A stretch of DNA of 64,000 nt from Lamprocystis purpurea DSM 4197. GTDB taxonomy: Bacteria; Pseudomonadota; Gammaproteobacteria; Chromatiales; Chromatiaceae. Shown here piece by piece: positions 7,745-15,098 of this stretch. The notes beneath the pieces are model-generated. The model was not told the DNA's origin. It worked only from the letters and a program-made list of their open reading frames with translations, and made no database searches. A program made the translations under genes and the position numbers. The stretch's first letter is position 1, and each line of letters begins with the position of its first letter. The stretch covers positions 41,023 to 105,022 of the forward strand of contig NZ_KB902408.1 of NCBI RefSeq assembly GCF_000379525.1. The letters run 5' to 3'.

Positions 7745-7870
7745 GGCTTCTCGCTTCTCTCGCTCCCACGCTCCCGCATGGGACTGTCGAGCGGGCGCTC
7801 CGCGTCCCGTTTGCTCCCCCGGGAACGCAAGCGTTCGCACCGGCTCCACCGCCGACGCGTGGGAGCCGCA
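7745..7870. repeat. degenerate REP-type palindromic cluster (REP-B family)
   Basis: The stretch contains TCCCACGCTCCCGCATGGGA, GCGGGCGCTCCGCGTCCC and a terminal CGCGTGGGAGCC, diverged forms of the CCCACGCTCCAGCGTGGGA palindromes found intact at 41.9 kb and 47-50 kb. The rest of 7661-8040 shows no gene beyond the short frame at 7954. Confidence 0.6.
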
Positions 7871-7953
7871 GGCATAGAACCCGACCAACCAGCATGGAGG
7901 TCGTGCCCGAACCGCCCACGGCGTTGGGCCTTGGCGGATCGCTTCGTCCCCGC

Positions 7954-8043
7954 CTACGACCCCGGCCCGAACGCGACCTTGCCATAGACCTCGACGAGCG
8001 GCAGCACGGTGTCGAGTACGGTCAGCGGTACGTCCGCGTTCAT
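7954..8043 (-). CDS. short open frame overlapping the VWA gene stop
   Basis: An ATG at 8043 overlaps the stop of the VWA protein as ATGA and opens a 29-residue frame, MNADVPLTVLDTVLPLVEVY..., ending at 7954. The overlap geometry is that of a translationally coupled third gene, but the frame is short and runs into degenerate repeats, so it may be a truncated gene start or chance. Confidence 0.25.
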   Translation of the reverse strand: MNADVPLTVLDTVLPLVEVYGKVAFGPGS

Positions 8044-9851
8044 TTCACTGCAAACACCTCCCCCTTGGGCGCGAACGGCAGGCGCCGGCCCTCCGGCAGC
8101 AAGAAGGCGTGGTCGAAGGCAATGTCCACCGCGTCTTCGCAATCCCCATCCGTAATCACCAATAGCGGGCCCTGCCGGGGAAACTCCCCGCGCTCGGCGA
8201 GGCGGCGGAGGCAATCGACTCCCGGTTGCAGCACCGTGCCGCCCCGACCTTTCAGCGTAAAGCGCTCCAGCAGGCGTTCCGGCTCCACCCAACCGCTGTC
8301 ATACGCGGCGGCATCGCAACACACCAGGCGGACCGCATACACGTCACGGGCGAGACTGTAGCTGGCGATGGCGCCCAGCGCCTTGCCCAGCAGTTGCGGC
8401 GGCATCGACCCGGAGGTGTCGAGCACCACGCCAAAGATCCGGCTCTTGCGCTCTTCCTCCGGCGGTTTGAGAGGTGACGGTCGGGGGATGCCGGGGGTGG
8501 CGGACTGACGGCGCGAGGGTCGGGCGTAGCTGCGGCGCAGTTCCGGCGGCGGAAACCGCTCGTCGAACCAGTCCGCCAGCCGCACATCCCAGGGGATCGG
8601 CGGCTGGCTGAGGCTGCGGATCTCCTCGATCAGCCCCGCCGGGACGGTGCCGCGCCCGCCGCCGAACAGACACCGCTCCAGCCCTTGCGCCAGGGCACGG
8701 CGGCAGTATTCCTCGGCATCCACAAAAGGCCCGTCCCGCGCTTCGCCCAACATATCCGGCTGACCGGGGCCGCGCAGTGTGGCGAGCTTGCGGGCGCGGC
8801 GCAGATCGCGGGCCAGCAGATCGTAGACCTCCTCCGCACTGTGCTTGGCCAAGGCGGCATCGTGCAACAGGCCCAAAGCGGGCGGTGTACCGACACCCAT
8901 GTCGATCAGCCAGGCGTTGACCAGGAAATCGCAGGCGACATTCCACAGCAACGGATCGCGTCCGCGCCGCCGGGAGCCGTGGTTCAACCCGGCATGCAGC
9001 AGCTCGTGGGCGAACACAAAGAGCGCCTCCGGATGGCTCAGCCGTGCCGCCGGATTCATCCAAATCCGCCGCGCGCCCACATCGATTGCCGCCACCTGGA
9101 TGTCGTAGTGCCGGCACTGCGCCAGGTCTTCCTCCAGATCGAAACCGGCGGCCAGGGCGCCCAGCAAGGGGTAGCTATCCATCAACCGGCGCTTGGCCCG
9201 CTGGGCCGGGCTGTCGGCCACGGTGACCCGACCGGCGGCGGTCTCCCGCCCCCCGACCACCCGCAAGGCGCGGCCCACGCCTTGGGCGATGCCCTCCGCC
9301 AGCAAGGCGGGCCAGTCCGGCGGCTTGCGCCAACGGTCGCCGCCCGTGCCGTCGAGCCCCACGAACAGCGGCCGGTCCCCGCACCACGATCGCTGCCATT
9401 GCGCCAGGGACGGCTCGACGCCATCGGCACACCACCGGCTGAAAAAGGTGTCCTCACCCCCGGCAGGAACCACGACCGGCCCATGCCACAAGACCTCCGG
9501 CGCTTGCCCCAGTTTCAACTCTTCGCAGAACCGCTCGGCACTGAGCAGGCAGGCGGTCTCCCAGAGGTCCTGCGGTGGACGTCCGCGCACCATGCCGAAG
9601 CCCAGACAGACCGCGGCGATGCCGATCACCCGTGCCCATTCCTCGGGTGCCGCACGGCGGGTCGGATGCAGATACACCGACCCCTTGGGCGTGACGGCCA
9701 GCCAGCCTTTATCAGCGACAAACAGGTGGGTCTTGTCGGGGATGAAATGGATCTCCCCGAGCAGGGGCAACAGCACCGCTTTCTCCCGCAGCAAGGCGAT
9801 CCCGGCATCGCGGGCCGCTTGCGCCGGGTCGGGGCGTCGCGGGCGGGCCAT
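8040..9851 (-). CDS. VWA-like/putative metallopeptidase domain protein (DUF2201 type)
   Basis: The 603-residue protein has a zinc-peptidase-like motif FVFAHELLHAGLNH (HExxH...H) near residue 285 and a C-terminal von Willebrand A-like domain whose first strand reads VVLDTSGSM, the MIDAS motif DxSxS. ITDGDCEDA near the end matches the later MIDAS aspartate. The N-terminal 200 residues are less conserved. It lies three bases after a MoxR ATPase on the same strand; the pair is the standard MoxR/VWA chaperone arrangement, in which the ATPase remodels a client and the VWA protein presents it. A shorter second pair occurs at 40.6-43.1 kb. The client is unknown. Confidence 0.85.
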   Translation of the reverse strand: MARPRRPDPAQAARDAGIALLREKAVLLPLLGEIHFIPDKTHLFVADKGWLAVTPKGSVYLHPTRRAAPEEWARVIGIAAVCLGFGMVRGRPPQDLWETACLLSAERFCEELKLGQAPEVLWHGPVVVPAGGEDTFFSRWCADGVEPSLAQWQRSWCGDRPLFVGLDGTGGDRWRKPPDWPALLAEGIAQGVGRALRVVGGRETAAGRVTVADSPAQRAKRRLMDSYPLLGALAAGFDLEEDLAQCRHYDIQVAAIDVGARRIWMNPAARLSHPEALFVFAHELLHAGLNHGSRRRGRDPLLWNVACDFLVNAWLIDMGVGTPPALGLLHDAALAKHSAEEVYDLLARDLRRARKLATLRGPGQPDMLGEARDGPFVDAEEYCRRALAQGLERCLFGGGRGTVPAGLIEEIRSLSQPPIPWDVRLADWFDERFPPPELRRSYARPSRRQSATPGIPRPSPLKPPEEERKSRIFGVVLDTSGSMPPQLLGKALGAIASYSLARDVYAVRLVCCDAAAYDSGWVEPERLLERFTLKGRGGTVLQPGVDCLRRLAERGEFPRQGPLLVITDGDCEDAVDIAFDHAFLLPEGRRLPFAPKGEVFAVK

Positions 9852-9854
9852 GGC

Positions 9855-10925
9855 TCAGGCCTTGGCCTTATCGTGTCCGGCCAGACGCGGCAGGTCGCGG
9901 GCCACTTCCACCAGGAACCAGGTCGGCAGGCGTCGCCCCTCGTCATCTTCCGCCAGCACCGACTGGGCGATTTCCACACTGATGCGGGCCAGCTCCTTGA
10001 GCCGGTCTTTCGCGCGCATCGCCAACTGCTGGTGCTCGCCCCGCCGGTCGGCCTCGTCCTGCGGCAACTCCTTACGCAACAGTCCGCGCAGCGACTGCGC
10101 CAGGAAATACAGGATATCGCGATCACCCGGCGCATCCGGCCAATGCGCGTCGCCCTTGAGGATCGCGGCGAGGGTATGCTTTTGCTGAATTTGTTTCAGG
10201 AACCCCTTGAACTGGCCGGCGTGGGGTGGACTGAGCAAACCGAACGCCAGGGCCTCCAGCAAGGTGTTGTCCATGGTGCCGCTGAACGAATGCAGCGCGT
10301 CCGACAGCATGTGCCAGGAGCGCGGTGTGGAAAACGGCTCCTCATGCTTCGGCGGCTCGCTCCACAGATGATCCGGCCGCAGTTGCAGGTATTCGACCAC
10401 CCAGGGATGAATACCGCCCTGATTGATCGCCCAGTCCAGCCACTGCCGATGATCGGCGCGCAAATGGATATGGGCGAGGCGGTTGATCAGCGCGGAGGGC
10501 ATCGGCTTGACGATGGCCGCGTCCTTGGCGCGGTTGCCGGCCCCGATCACCAGGGTGCCCTGCGGCAACCGATACTCGCCCACCCGTTGATCCAGGATCA
10601 GCGAATAAAAGGCCTTTTGGATTTCATGGCTGGCGGCATTGAGCTCGTCCAGGAACAGCACGAAGGGCTCCCGGCGCACGATATTGGCGGGCGGAAAAAA
10701 GCGCGAACAATCGCCGTCGATCTGCGGCACCCCCAGCAAGTCCTCGGGGGCCAGTTGGCTGCCCAACAAGGACACGCATTCCAGCCCCAGTTCCTTGGCG
10801 AAGCGGTTGACCAAGGCGGTCTTGCCGATGCCCGGCGCGCCCCACAAGAACACCGGGCGCACCACGGCGACATTCAGCAGGAACTCGAAGGCTTGGTTGA
10901 GGGTGAGTTGGATGGCGGGGTTCAT
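9855..10925 (-). CDS. MoxR-family AAA+ ATPase
   Basis: The 356-residue protein is an AAA+ ATPase of the MoxR class: Walker A WGAPGIGKTAL (about residues 29-39), Walker B VLFLDELNAAS (about 90-100), sensor 1 in VIGAGNRAKD, and arginine-finger and sensor 2 regions around NRLAHIHL and STPRSW. MoxR proteins act with VWA partners in cofactor insertion or complex maturation. The partner gene follows after three bases, so the two are co-transcribed. The upstream region on this strand (10926-10994) is short and leads into repeats, so the promoter must lie close to 10930-10990. Confidence 0.9.
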   Translation of the reverse strand: MNPAIQLTLNQAFEFLLNVAVVRPVFLWGAPGIGKTALVNRFAKELGLECVSLLGSQLAPEDLLGVPQIDGDCSRFFPPANIVRREPFVLFLDELNAASHEIQKAFYSLILDQRVGEYRLPQGTLVIGAGNRAKDAAIVKPMPSALINRLAHIHLRADHRQWLDWAINQGGIHPWVVEYLQLRPDHLWSEPPKHEEPFSTPRSWHMLSDALHSFSGTMDNTLLEALAFGLLSPPHAGQFKGFLKQIQQKHTLAAILKGDAHWPDAPGDRDILYFLAQSLRGLLRKELPQDEADRRGEHQQLAMRAKDRLKELARISVEIAQSVLAEDDEGRRLPTWFLVEVARDLPRLAGHDKAKA

Positions 10926-10994
10926 CTGAGGATCGAAAATGGCGCGACGGTGGTGAATTTCAACCAGGAGATTCTGGTTGATGGTGATAACGCG

Positions 10995-11118
10995 GGCCTT
11001 GATCGTAATCCCGGCCGGCGGCGTGCGTAGTCAGGGCTTCCAGCCCTGACCGTGTCAGGCCAGGATGGCCTGACTACGCACCCGGCGAGACCAAGTGGCC
11101 GGCATCTTGATCGAGGCC
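10995..11118. repeat. modular palindromic repeat, subtype 2
   Basis: Bounded by GGCCTTGATCGTAATCCCGG and the matching CATCTTGATCGAGGCC end. The core consists of two self-complementary blocks, CAGGGCTTCCAGCCCTG and CAGGCCAGGATGGCCTG, inside GTGCGTAGT/ACTACGCAC arms. An inverted, almost identical copy is at 30575-30698. Confidence 0.85.
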
Positions 11119-11124
11119 ATCACG

Positions 11125-11247
11125 GGCCTTGATCATCGTTCCGGCCGGCCGCGGACGGGTCCGCACAGCGGACCCTACGGTGACACTGTGACCTGTAGGG
11201 TCCGCTGTGCGGACCGACGACGGTGCAGATCGCGCGGTGGGCGGGTT
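11125..11247. repeat. modular palindromic repeat, subtype 3
   Basis: Begins with GGCCTTGATCATCGTTCCGG, has a core of GGTCCGCACAGCGGACCCTA and its inverse TAGGGTCCGCTGTGCGGACC, and ends in a different terminus, CAGATCGCGCGGTGGGCGGG. The inverted copy is at 18261-18381. Its far edge coincides with the truncation point of the DUF3368 toxin gene. Confidence 0.82.
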
Positions 11248-11354
11248 TATGTCCAAGGCCGTCCTGGCGTGGCGCAGAGGTCGAGCCTGCCAATGGCGGC
11301 CAGGTTCGTGATCGCCGTCGTGTCGCTGATATGCATCTCGGCCGCGTCACGCAT
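11247..11354 (-). pseudogene. DUF3368 toxin, truncated after its N-terminal strand
   Basis: Three bases after the UPF0175 antitoxin stop, an ATG at 11354 opens a 35-codon frame containing MHISDTTAITNLAAIGRLDL. SDT(T/S)-x-(L/I)-x-x-L-x-x-IGRLDL is the N-terminal active-site strand and helix of DUF3368 PIN-like toxins. The frame ends at 11247, exactly where the subtype 3 repeat starts, so about 80 percent of the toxin is missing. UPF0175-DUF3368 is a known toxin-antitoxin pairing, so this module has lost its toxin. Confidence 0.75.
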
Positions 11355-11357
11355 GGG

Positions 11358-11597
11358 TTAAAGACCGGAGCGCAGCGTTGCCGGATCGTCGTCCAGGCTG
11401 TGCTCCGGATAGCTCAGATCCACGCCCTCTGTACTCAGCAGGCGCTGAAACTCGACCTCCGACAGCCGGGTCACCTTGCAGCCGTGGCCGACCGTGATCC
11501 GGCCGTGCCGATAGAGCGCGACGGCAAGCTCCCGCAGCAGGACATCCTCGGTGAGACCCGGATCGGCGATGGCTTCCTCAGGGATGGATAATTGCAT
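11358..11597 (-). CDS. UPF0175 family antitoxin
   Basis: The 79-residue protein begins MQLSIPEEAIADPG and has the UPF0175 core ELAVALYRHGRITVGHGCKVTRLSEVEFQ (helix, then the G-K-A-x-x-L-x-x-x-x-F element), a small DNA-binding antitoxin fold. The start at 11597 is used because an upstream in-frame extension runs into unrelated sequence overlapping the TIR gene. It is followed by the truncated DUF3368 toxin. Codon use and charge are typical of the family; it may persist as a solitary regulator. Confidence 0.8.
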   Translation of the reverse strand: MQLSIPEEAIADPGLTEDVLLRELAVALYRHGRITVGHGCKVTRLSEVEFQRLLSTEGVDLSYPEHSLDDDPATLRSGL

Positions 11598-11727
11598 TGG
11601 CCATTCTCCAAGCGTCGATGTGGTTGATGCGATTATGGACCCTGGCGACCTTACCGGGTTCGCGCGCGAGTGTCGGACGTCATCGTCTGAGGCATAATCG
11701 GCTCGCGATCCGACAAAGGAACCGGCC

Positions 11728-13122
11728 ATGCCCAGCTTCGATTGTTTTCTGTCCCACAACAGCAAGGACAAGCCCGCCGTGCGGGCGCTCAAACTGGCCC
11801 TGGAGGGGCAGGGCCTGCGCTGCTGGCTGGACGAGGAGCAGTTGCGCCCAGGTCTGCCCTGGCAGAGCCTGTTGGAGCAGGGGATCAAGGGCGCCGCGAG
11901 CGTCGCGGTCTGTGTGGCCGCGGACGGCATCGGGCCTTGGGAGGACGAGGAGATGCGGGCAGCACTGACCTTGGCCGTGCGCGACGGCCGGCCGGTCATT
12001 CCGGTGGTCCTACCGGGGGCGCCGGTGCAGCCGGAACTGCCGCTGTTCCTGACCAACCGCACCTGGGTGGACCTGCGCGGCGGGCTCGACGGCGAGGGCC
12101 TCGCGCGGCTGGTTTGGGGCATCACCGGCCGGCGCCCCGCACCAGGGACCGACGCTGCCGCAACGACCGCTCCCGCCGACGGCCCCGCGGCCGGTCCGCC
12201 GCCGCTGCCCAGCGACAGCGTCTTCCTGGACGAGGTCTTCGAGCTTCTCTACAGCTACCCGACCCTGATCCTGCTCGCGCAGAAGGATCGGGAACTCAAC
12301 GGATCACTGGCGGCGCTGCACGAGCGGGCGAGGGAACACTGCGGTCCCGAGCGGGCGCTGCGCCTGGCCCCGCCCCAGGGTCCGGAGGCCACCGAGGCCG
12401 AATTTTTCGCCACCCTGGGCCGCCGCGCCGGGATGCAGCCGCCGCCCCAGGACGCCGGCGCTTTCGAGTCCCGCCTGGAGGACCGGCTCGCCGCCGGTGA
12501 GCGGCTGTTCCTGCTGATCAGCGGCCTGGACTCCTGCGCCGACGCCGGCCGCTCGCGGCTCGCGGCCTGCCTGCGTGGACTCTCCGACTTCCACGGTGAG
12601 GCCCTGCGCGTCGTGCTGGTGGGCGGCGAGGGGCTCGCCGGGCTCAAGTACGCCCAGGGCGACCTGTCCCTCCTGAGCCACGCCGAGCCCAGACACTGGC
12701 CCGAGTGGAACACCGGCGACCTGATGGACCAGGCCCGGCGCTCCACCCCGCCCCTGGACCTGTCCGCGGAGGACGCCCTGGCGATCCTGACGGCGATCGG
12801 CGGCCACCCGCGCCTGATCCTGGACGCCCTGCGGCTCCGGGCCAAGGGCCGGCCGCTGCCCGAGTGTACCCAGCGGCTTGAACACTCCAGCCAGATCGAG
12901 GCCCAGTTCAGCGCCATCGCCCAGGACCCGGACCAGTGCCAGGACCTCAAGGATTGGCTGGCCCGGTCCGACCTGGGGGTCTTCCGGATCTGGATCAGCG
13001 ACCCGCTGTTGCGCCGGCTCTACTGGCTGAACCTGCTGCGCGCCGAGGGCTCGGCGGATCAGGAGCGGCTGGTCTGGCGTTGCCCGGCGCTGGTTCGGGC
13101 TGGGCTGCGGGTGCTCTCGTGA
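11728..13122 (+). CDS. TIR-domain protein with a C-terminal STAND-like pseudo-ATPase domain
   Basis: The 464-residue protein starts with a bacterial TIR domain (residues 1-135): FDCFLSHNSKDKPAVRAL, a BB-loop region LRCWLDEEQLRPG, GIGPWEDEEMRAAL with the glutamate expected in the NADase site, and RPVIPVVLPGAP. An Ala/Pro-rich linker (about 140-170) leads to a 290-residue domain with the strand order of a STAND/AAA module (LILLAQKDRELNGSL, RLFLLISGLD, LRVVLVGGEGL), but no Walker A glycines or lysine, so it is probably a non-hydrolysing partner. The stop overlaps the GTG of the WD40 gene (13119), so the two are coupled. TIR domains of this type cleave NAD or make signalling nucleotides; activity here is inferred. 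Confidence 0.85.
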   Translation: MPSFDCFLSHNSKDKPAVRALKLALEGQGLRCWLDEEQLRPGLPWQSLLEQGIKGAASVAVCVAADGIGPWEDEEMRAALTLAVRDGRPVIPVVLPGAPVQPELPLFLTNRTWVDLRGGLDGEGLARLVWGITGRRPAPGTDAAATTAPADGPAAGPPPLPSDSVFLDEVFELLYSYPTLILLAQKDRELNGSLAALHERAREHCGPERALRLAPPQGPEATEAEFFATLGRRAGMQPPPQDAGAFESRLEDRLAAGERLFLLISGLDSCADAGRSRLAACLRGLSDFHGEALRVVLVGGEGLAGLKYAQGDLSLLSHAEPRHWPEWNTGDLMDQARRSTPPLDLSAEDALAILTAIGGHPRLILDALRLRAKGRPLPECTQRLEHSSQIEAQFSAIAQDPDQCQDLKDWLARSDLGVFRIWISDPLLRRLYWLNLLRAEGSADQERLVWRCPALVRAGLRVLS

Positions 13123-14909
13123 GCCGGGCGGGGAGGGTTTGGCGGCGGCTGGGGTTTGGCTGGTGGGGGCTCTTGCTCTTGTGCCTGGCCCGCGGACTGG
13201 CGGCTGGGGATTATCCGCCGCTGGTGGCGGAGGGGGAGGTGATCGATGATCCGGAGGGGGTCATTGCCGGGATCATGCCGCGGGCGGGAGTCGATGCGAT
13301 CGCCTTCAGCCCCGACGGGCGCCTGCTCGCCAGCGCCTCGGGGAACACGGTCAGCCTTTGGGACCCGACCACAGGGGCGGCAGTGCGTACCCTGGAGGGG
13401 CACGGGGGTCCGGTCAACGCGGTCGCTTTCAGCCCCGACGGGCGCCTGCTTGCCAGCGCCTCGTGGGACAAGACGGTGCGCTTGTGGGACCCAGCCACCG
13501 GGGCGGCTGTGCGCACCCTGGAGGGGCACGGGGATGGGGTCTATGGGGTCGCCTTCAGCCCCGACGGACGCCTGCTCGCCAGCGCCTCGCAAGACAAGAC
13601 GGTGCGCCTGTGGGACCCGGCTACGGGAGCGGCTGTGCGCACCCTGGAAGGGCACGGGAATGGGGCCAGCGCGGTCGCTTTCAGTCCAGACGGGCGCCTA
13701 CTCGCCAGCGCGTCGAAGGATAAGACCGTGCGCCTTTGGAGCTCGGACACGGGGGCGGCAGTGCGCACCCTCGATGGTCACTGGATGGGGGCCACGGCGA
13801 TCGCCTTCAGCCCTGACGGGCGTCTGCTCGCCAGCGCCTCGGCGGACAAGACGGTGCGCCTGGTGGACCCGGCAACGGGGGCGACAGTACGCACCCTGGA
13901 GGGCCACGGGAATTGGGTCAGCGCGGTCGCCTTCAGCCCCGACGGGCGCCTGCTCGCCAGCGCCTCGAAGGACAACACGGTGCGCCTGTGGAGTCCGGCC
14001 ACCGGGGCGGCCGTGCGTACCCTGGAGGGGCACGGAGATTGGGTCAGCGCGGTCGCCTTCAGCCCCGACGGGCGCCTGCTCGCCAGTGCCTCGGGGGACA
14101 AGACCGTCCGCCTGTGGGACCCGGCTACGGGGGGTGCAGTGCGCACCCTGGAGGGGCACGGGGATAGGGCCAACAAGGTCGCTTTCAGCCCCGACGGGCG
14201 CCTGCTCGCCAGCGCCTTGGGGGACGGGACGGTGCGGCTGTGGGACCCCTCAGCGGGGGCAGCGGTGCGCACCCTGGAAGGGGGCGCGTTCGCCTTCAGC
14301 CCCGATGGGCGCCTGCTCGCCAGCGTCTCGGAGGACATTACGGTGCGCCTGTGGGACCCGGCCACCGGAGCGGTCGTGCGCACCCTGGAGAGGCAAGGTT
14401 ATACGGTCTACGGGGTGGCCTTCAGCCCCGACGGGCGCCTGCTCGCCAGCGCCTTGGGGAACGACACGGTGCGCCTGTCGGATCCGGCCACGGGGGCGGC
14501 CTTGCGTACCCTGGAGGGGCACGGGAGTTTGGTCTTCGCGGTGGCCTTCAGCCCCGACGGTCGCCTGCTCGCCAGTGCCTTGGGGGACAAAACCGTCCGC
14601 CTGTGGGACCCGGCTTCGGGGGGCGCAGTGCGCACTTTGGAGGGGCACGGGGATGGGGTTATAGCGGTCGCCTTCAGCCCCGACGGTCGCCTGCTCGCCA
14701 GCGCCTCTTGGGACAATACGGTGCGCCTGTGGGACCCGGCTACGGGGGCGGCCGTGCGTATCCTGGAGGGGCACGGAGATTGGGTCAACGCGGTCACCTT
14801 CAGCCCCGACGGGCGCCTGCTCGCCAGCGCCTCGAAGGACAACACGGTGCGCCTGTGGAGTCCGGCCACCGGGGCGGCCGTGCGTACCCTGGAGGGGCAC
14901 GCGGATTAG
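13119..14909 (+). pseudogene. WD40-repeat N-terminal half of a TIR-linked membrane sensor, ended by an amber codon
   Basis: The GTG at 13119 overlaps the TIR gene stop. A basic start and a hydrophobic run (FGWWGLLLLCLARGLAAG) form a signal peptide or anchor. From about residue 57 the protein is a run of WD40 repeats of 42 residues, each built on AFSPDGRLLASAS, TVRLWDP, TGAAVRTLEGHG. Twelve and a half repeats precede the TAG at 14907-14909. All sister repeats have TGG (Trp) at that place (GGAGATTGGGTC against GCGGATTAGGTC), and the same frame continues past the TAG with two more half repeats and then a transmembrane ATPase. It is therefore one 1464-codon gene, 13119-17513, with a nonsense change. 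Repeat 8 lacks five residues. Confidence 0.85.
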
Positions 14910-15000
14910 GTCAGCGCGGTCGCCTTCAGCCCCGACGGGCGCCTGCTCGCCAGCGCTTCCTATAACAAGACTGTCCGCCTGTGGGACCCGGAAACGGGAA
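13281..15000 (+). repeat. tandem 126-bp WD40-coding repeats (14 units)
   Basis: Fourteen units with a period of 126 bases (one of 111) code for 14 WD40 blades, the number for two seven-bladed propellers. DNA identity is high between units, and the units at about 13918-14043 and 14791-14916 share long identical stretches, which suggests recent duplication or gene conversion within the array. Confidence 0.9.
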
Positions 15001-15098
15001 TCAGCAAACTGATCCTGGCCAGCGGTCACGATGGGGCCTGGGTTGCCTGCCGACCCGCCGAGGGACGCTGTTGGCGGCATGACGACGACGGCTCGCTC

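Noticed and set aside
8685..11030. Very long plus-strand open frame opposite the first MoxR/VWA pair
   Set aside because: It is antisense to two genes with clear motifs, is open only because of high GC, and has no recognisable domain.
5800..12000. Direct repeat of the tRNA-Leu 3' end as attR
   Set aside because: No second copy of the tRNA 3' end was noticed by eye in this window; a computed search would be needed.
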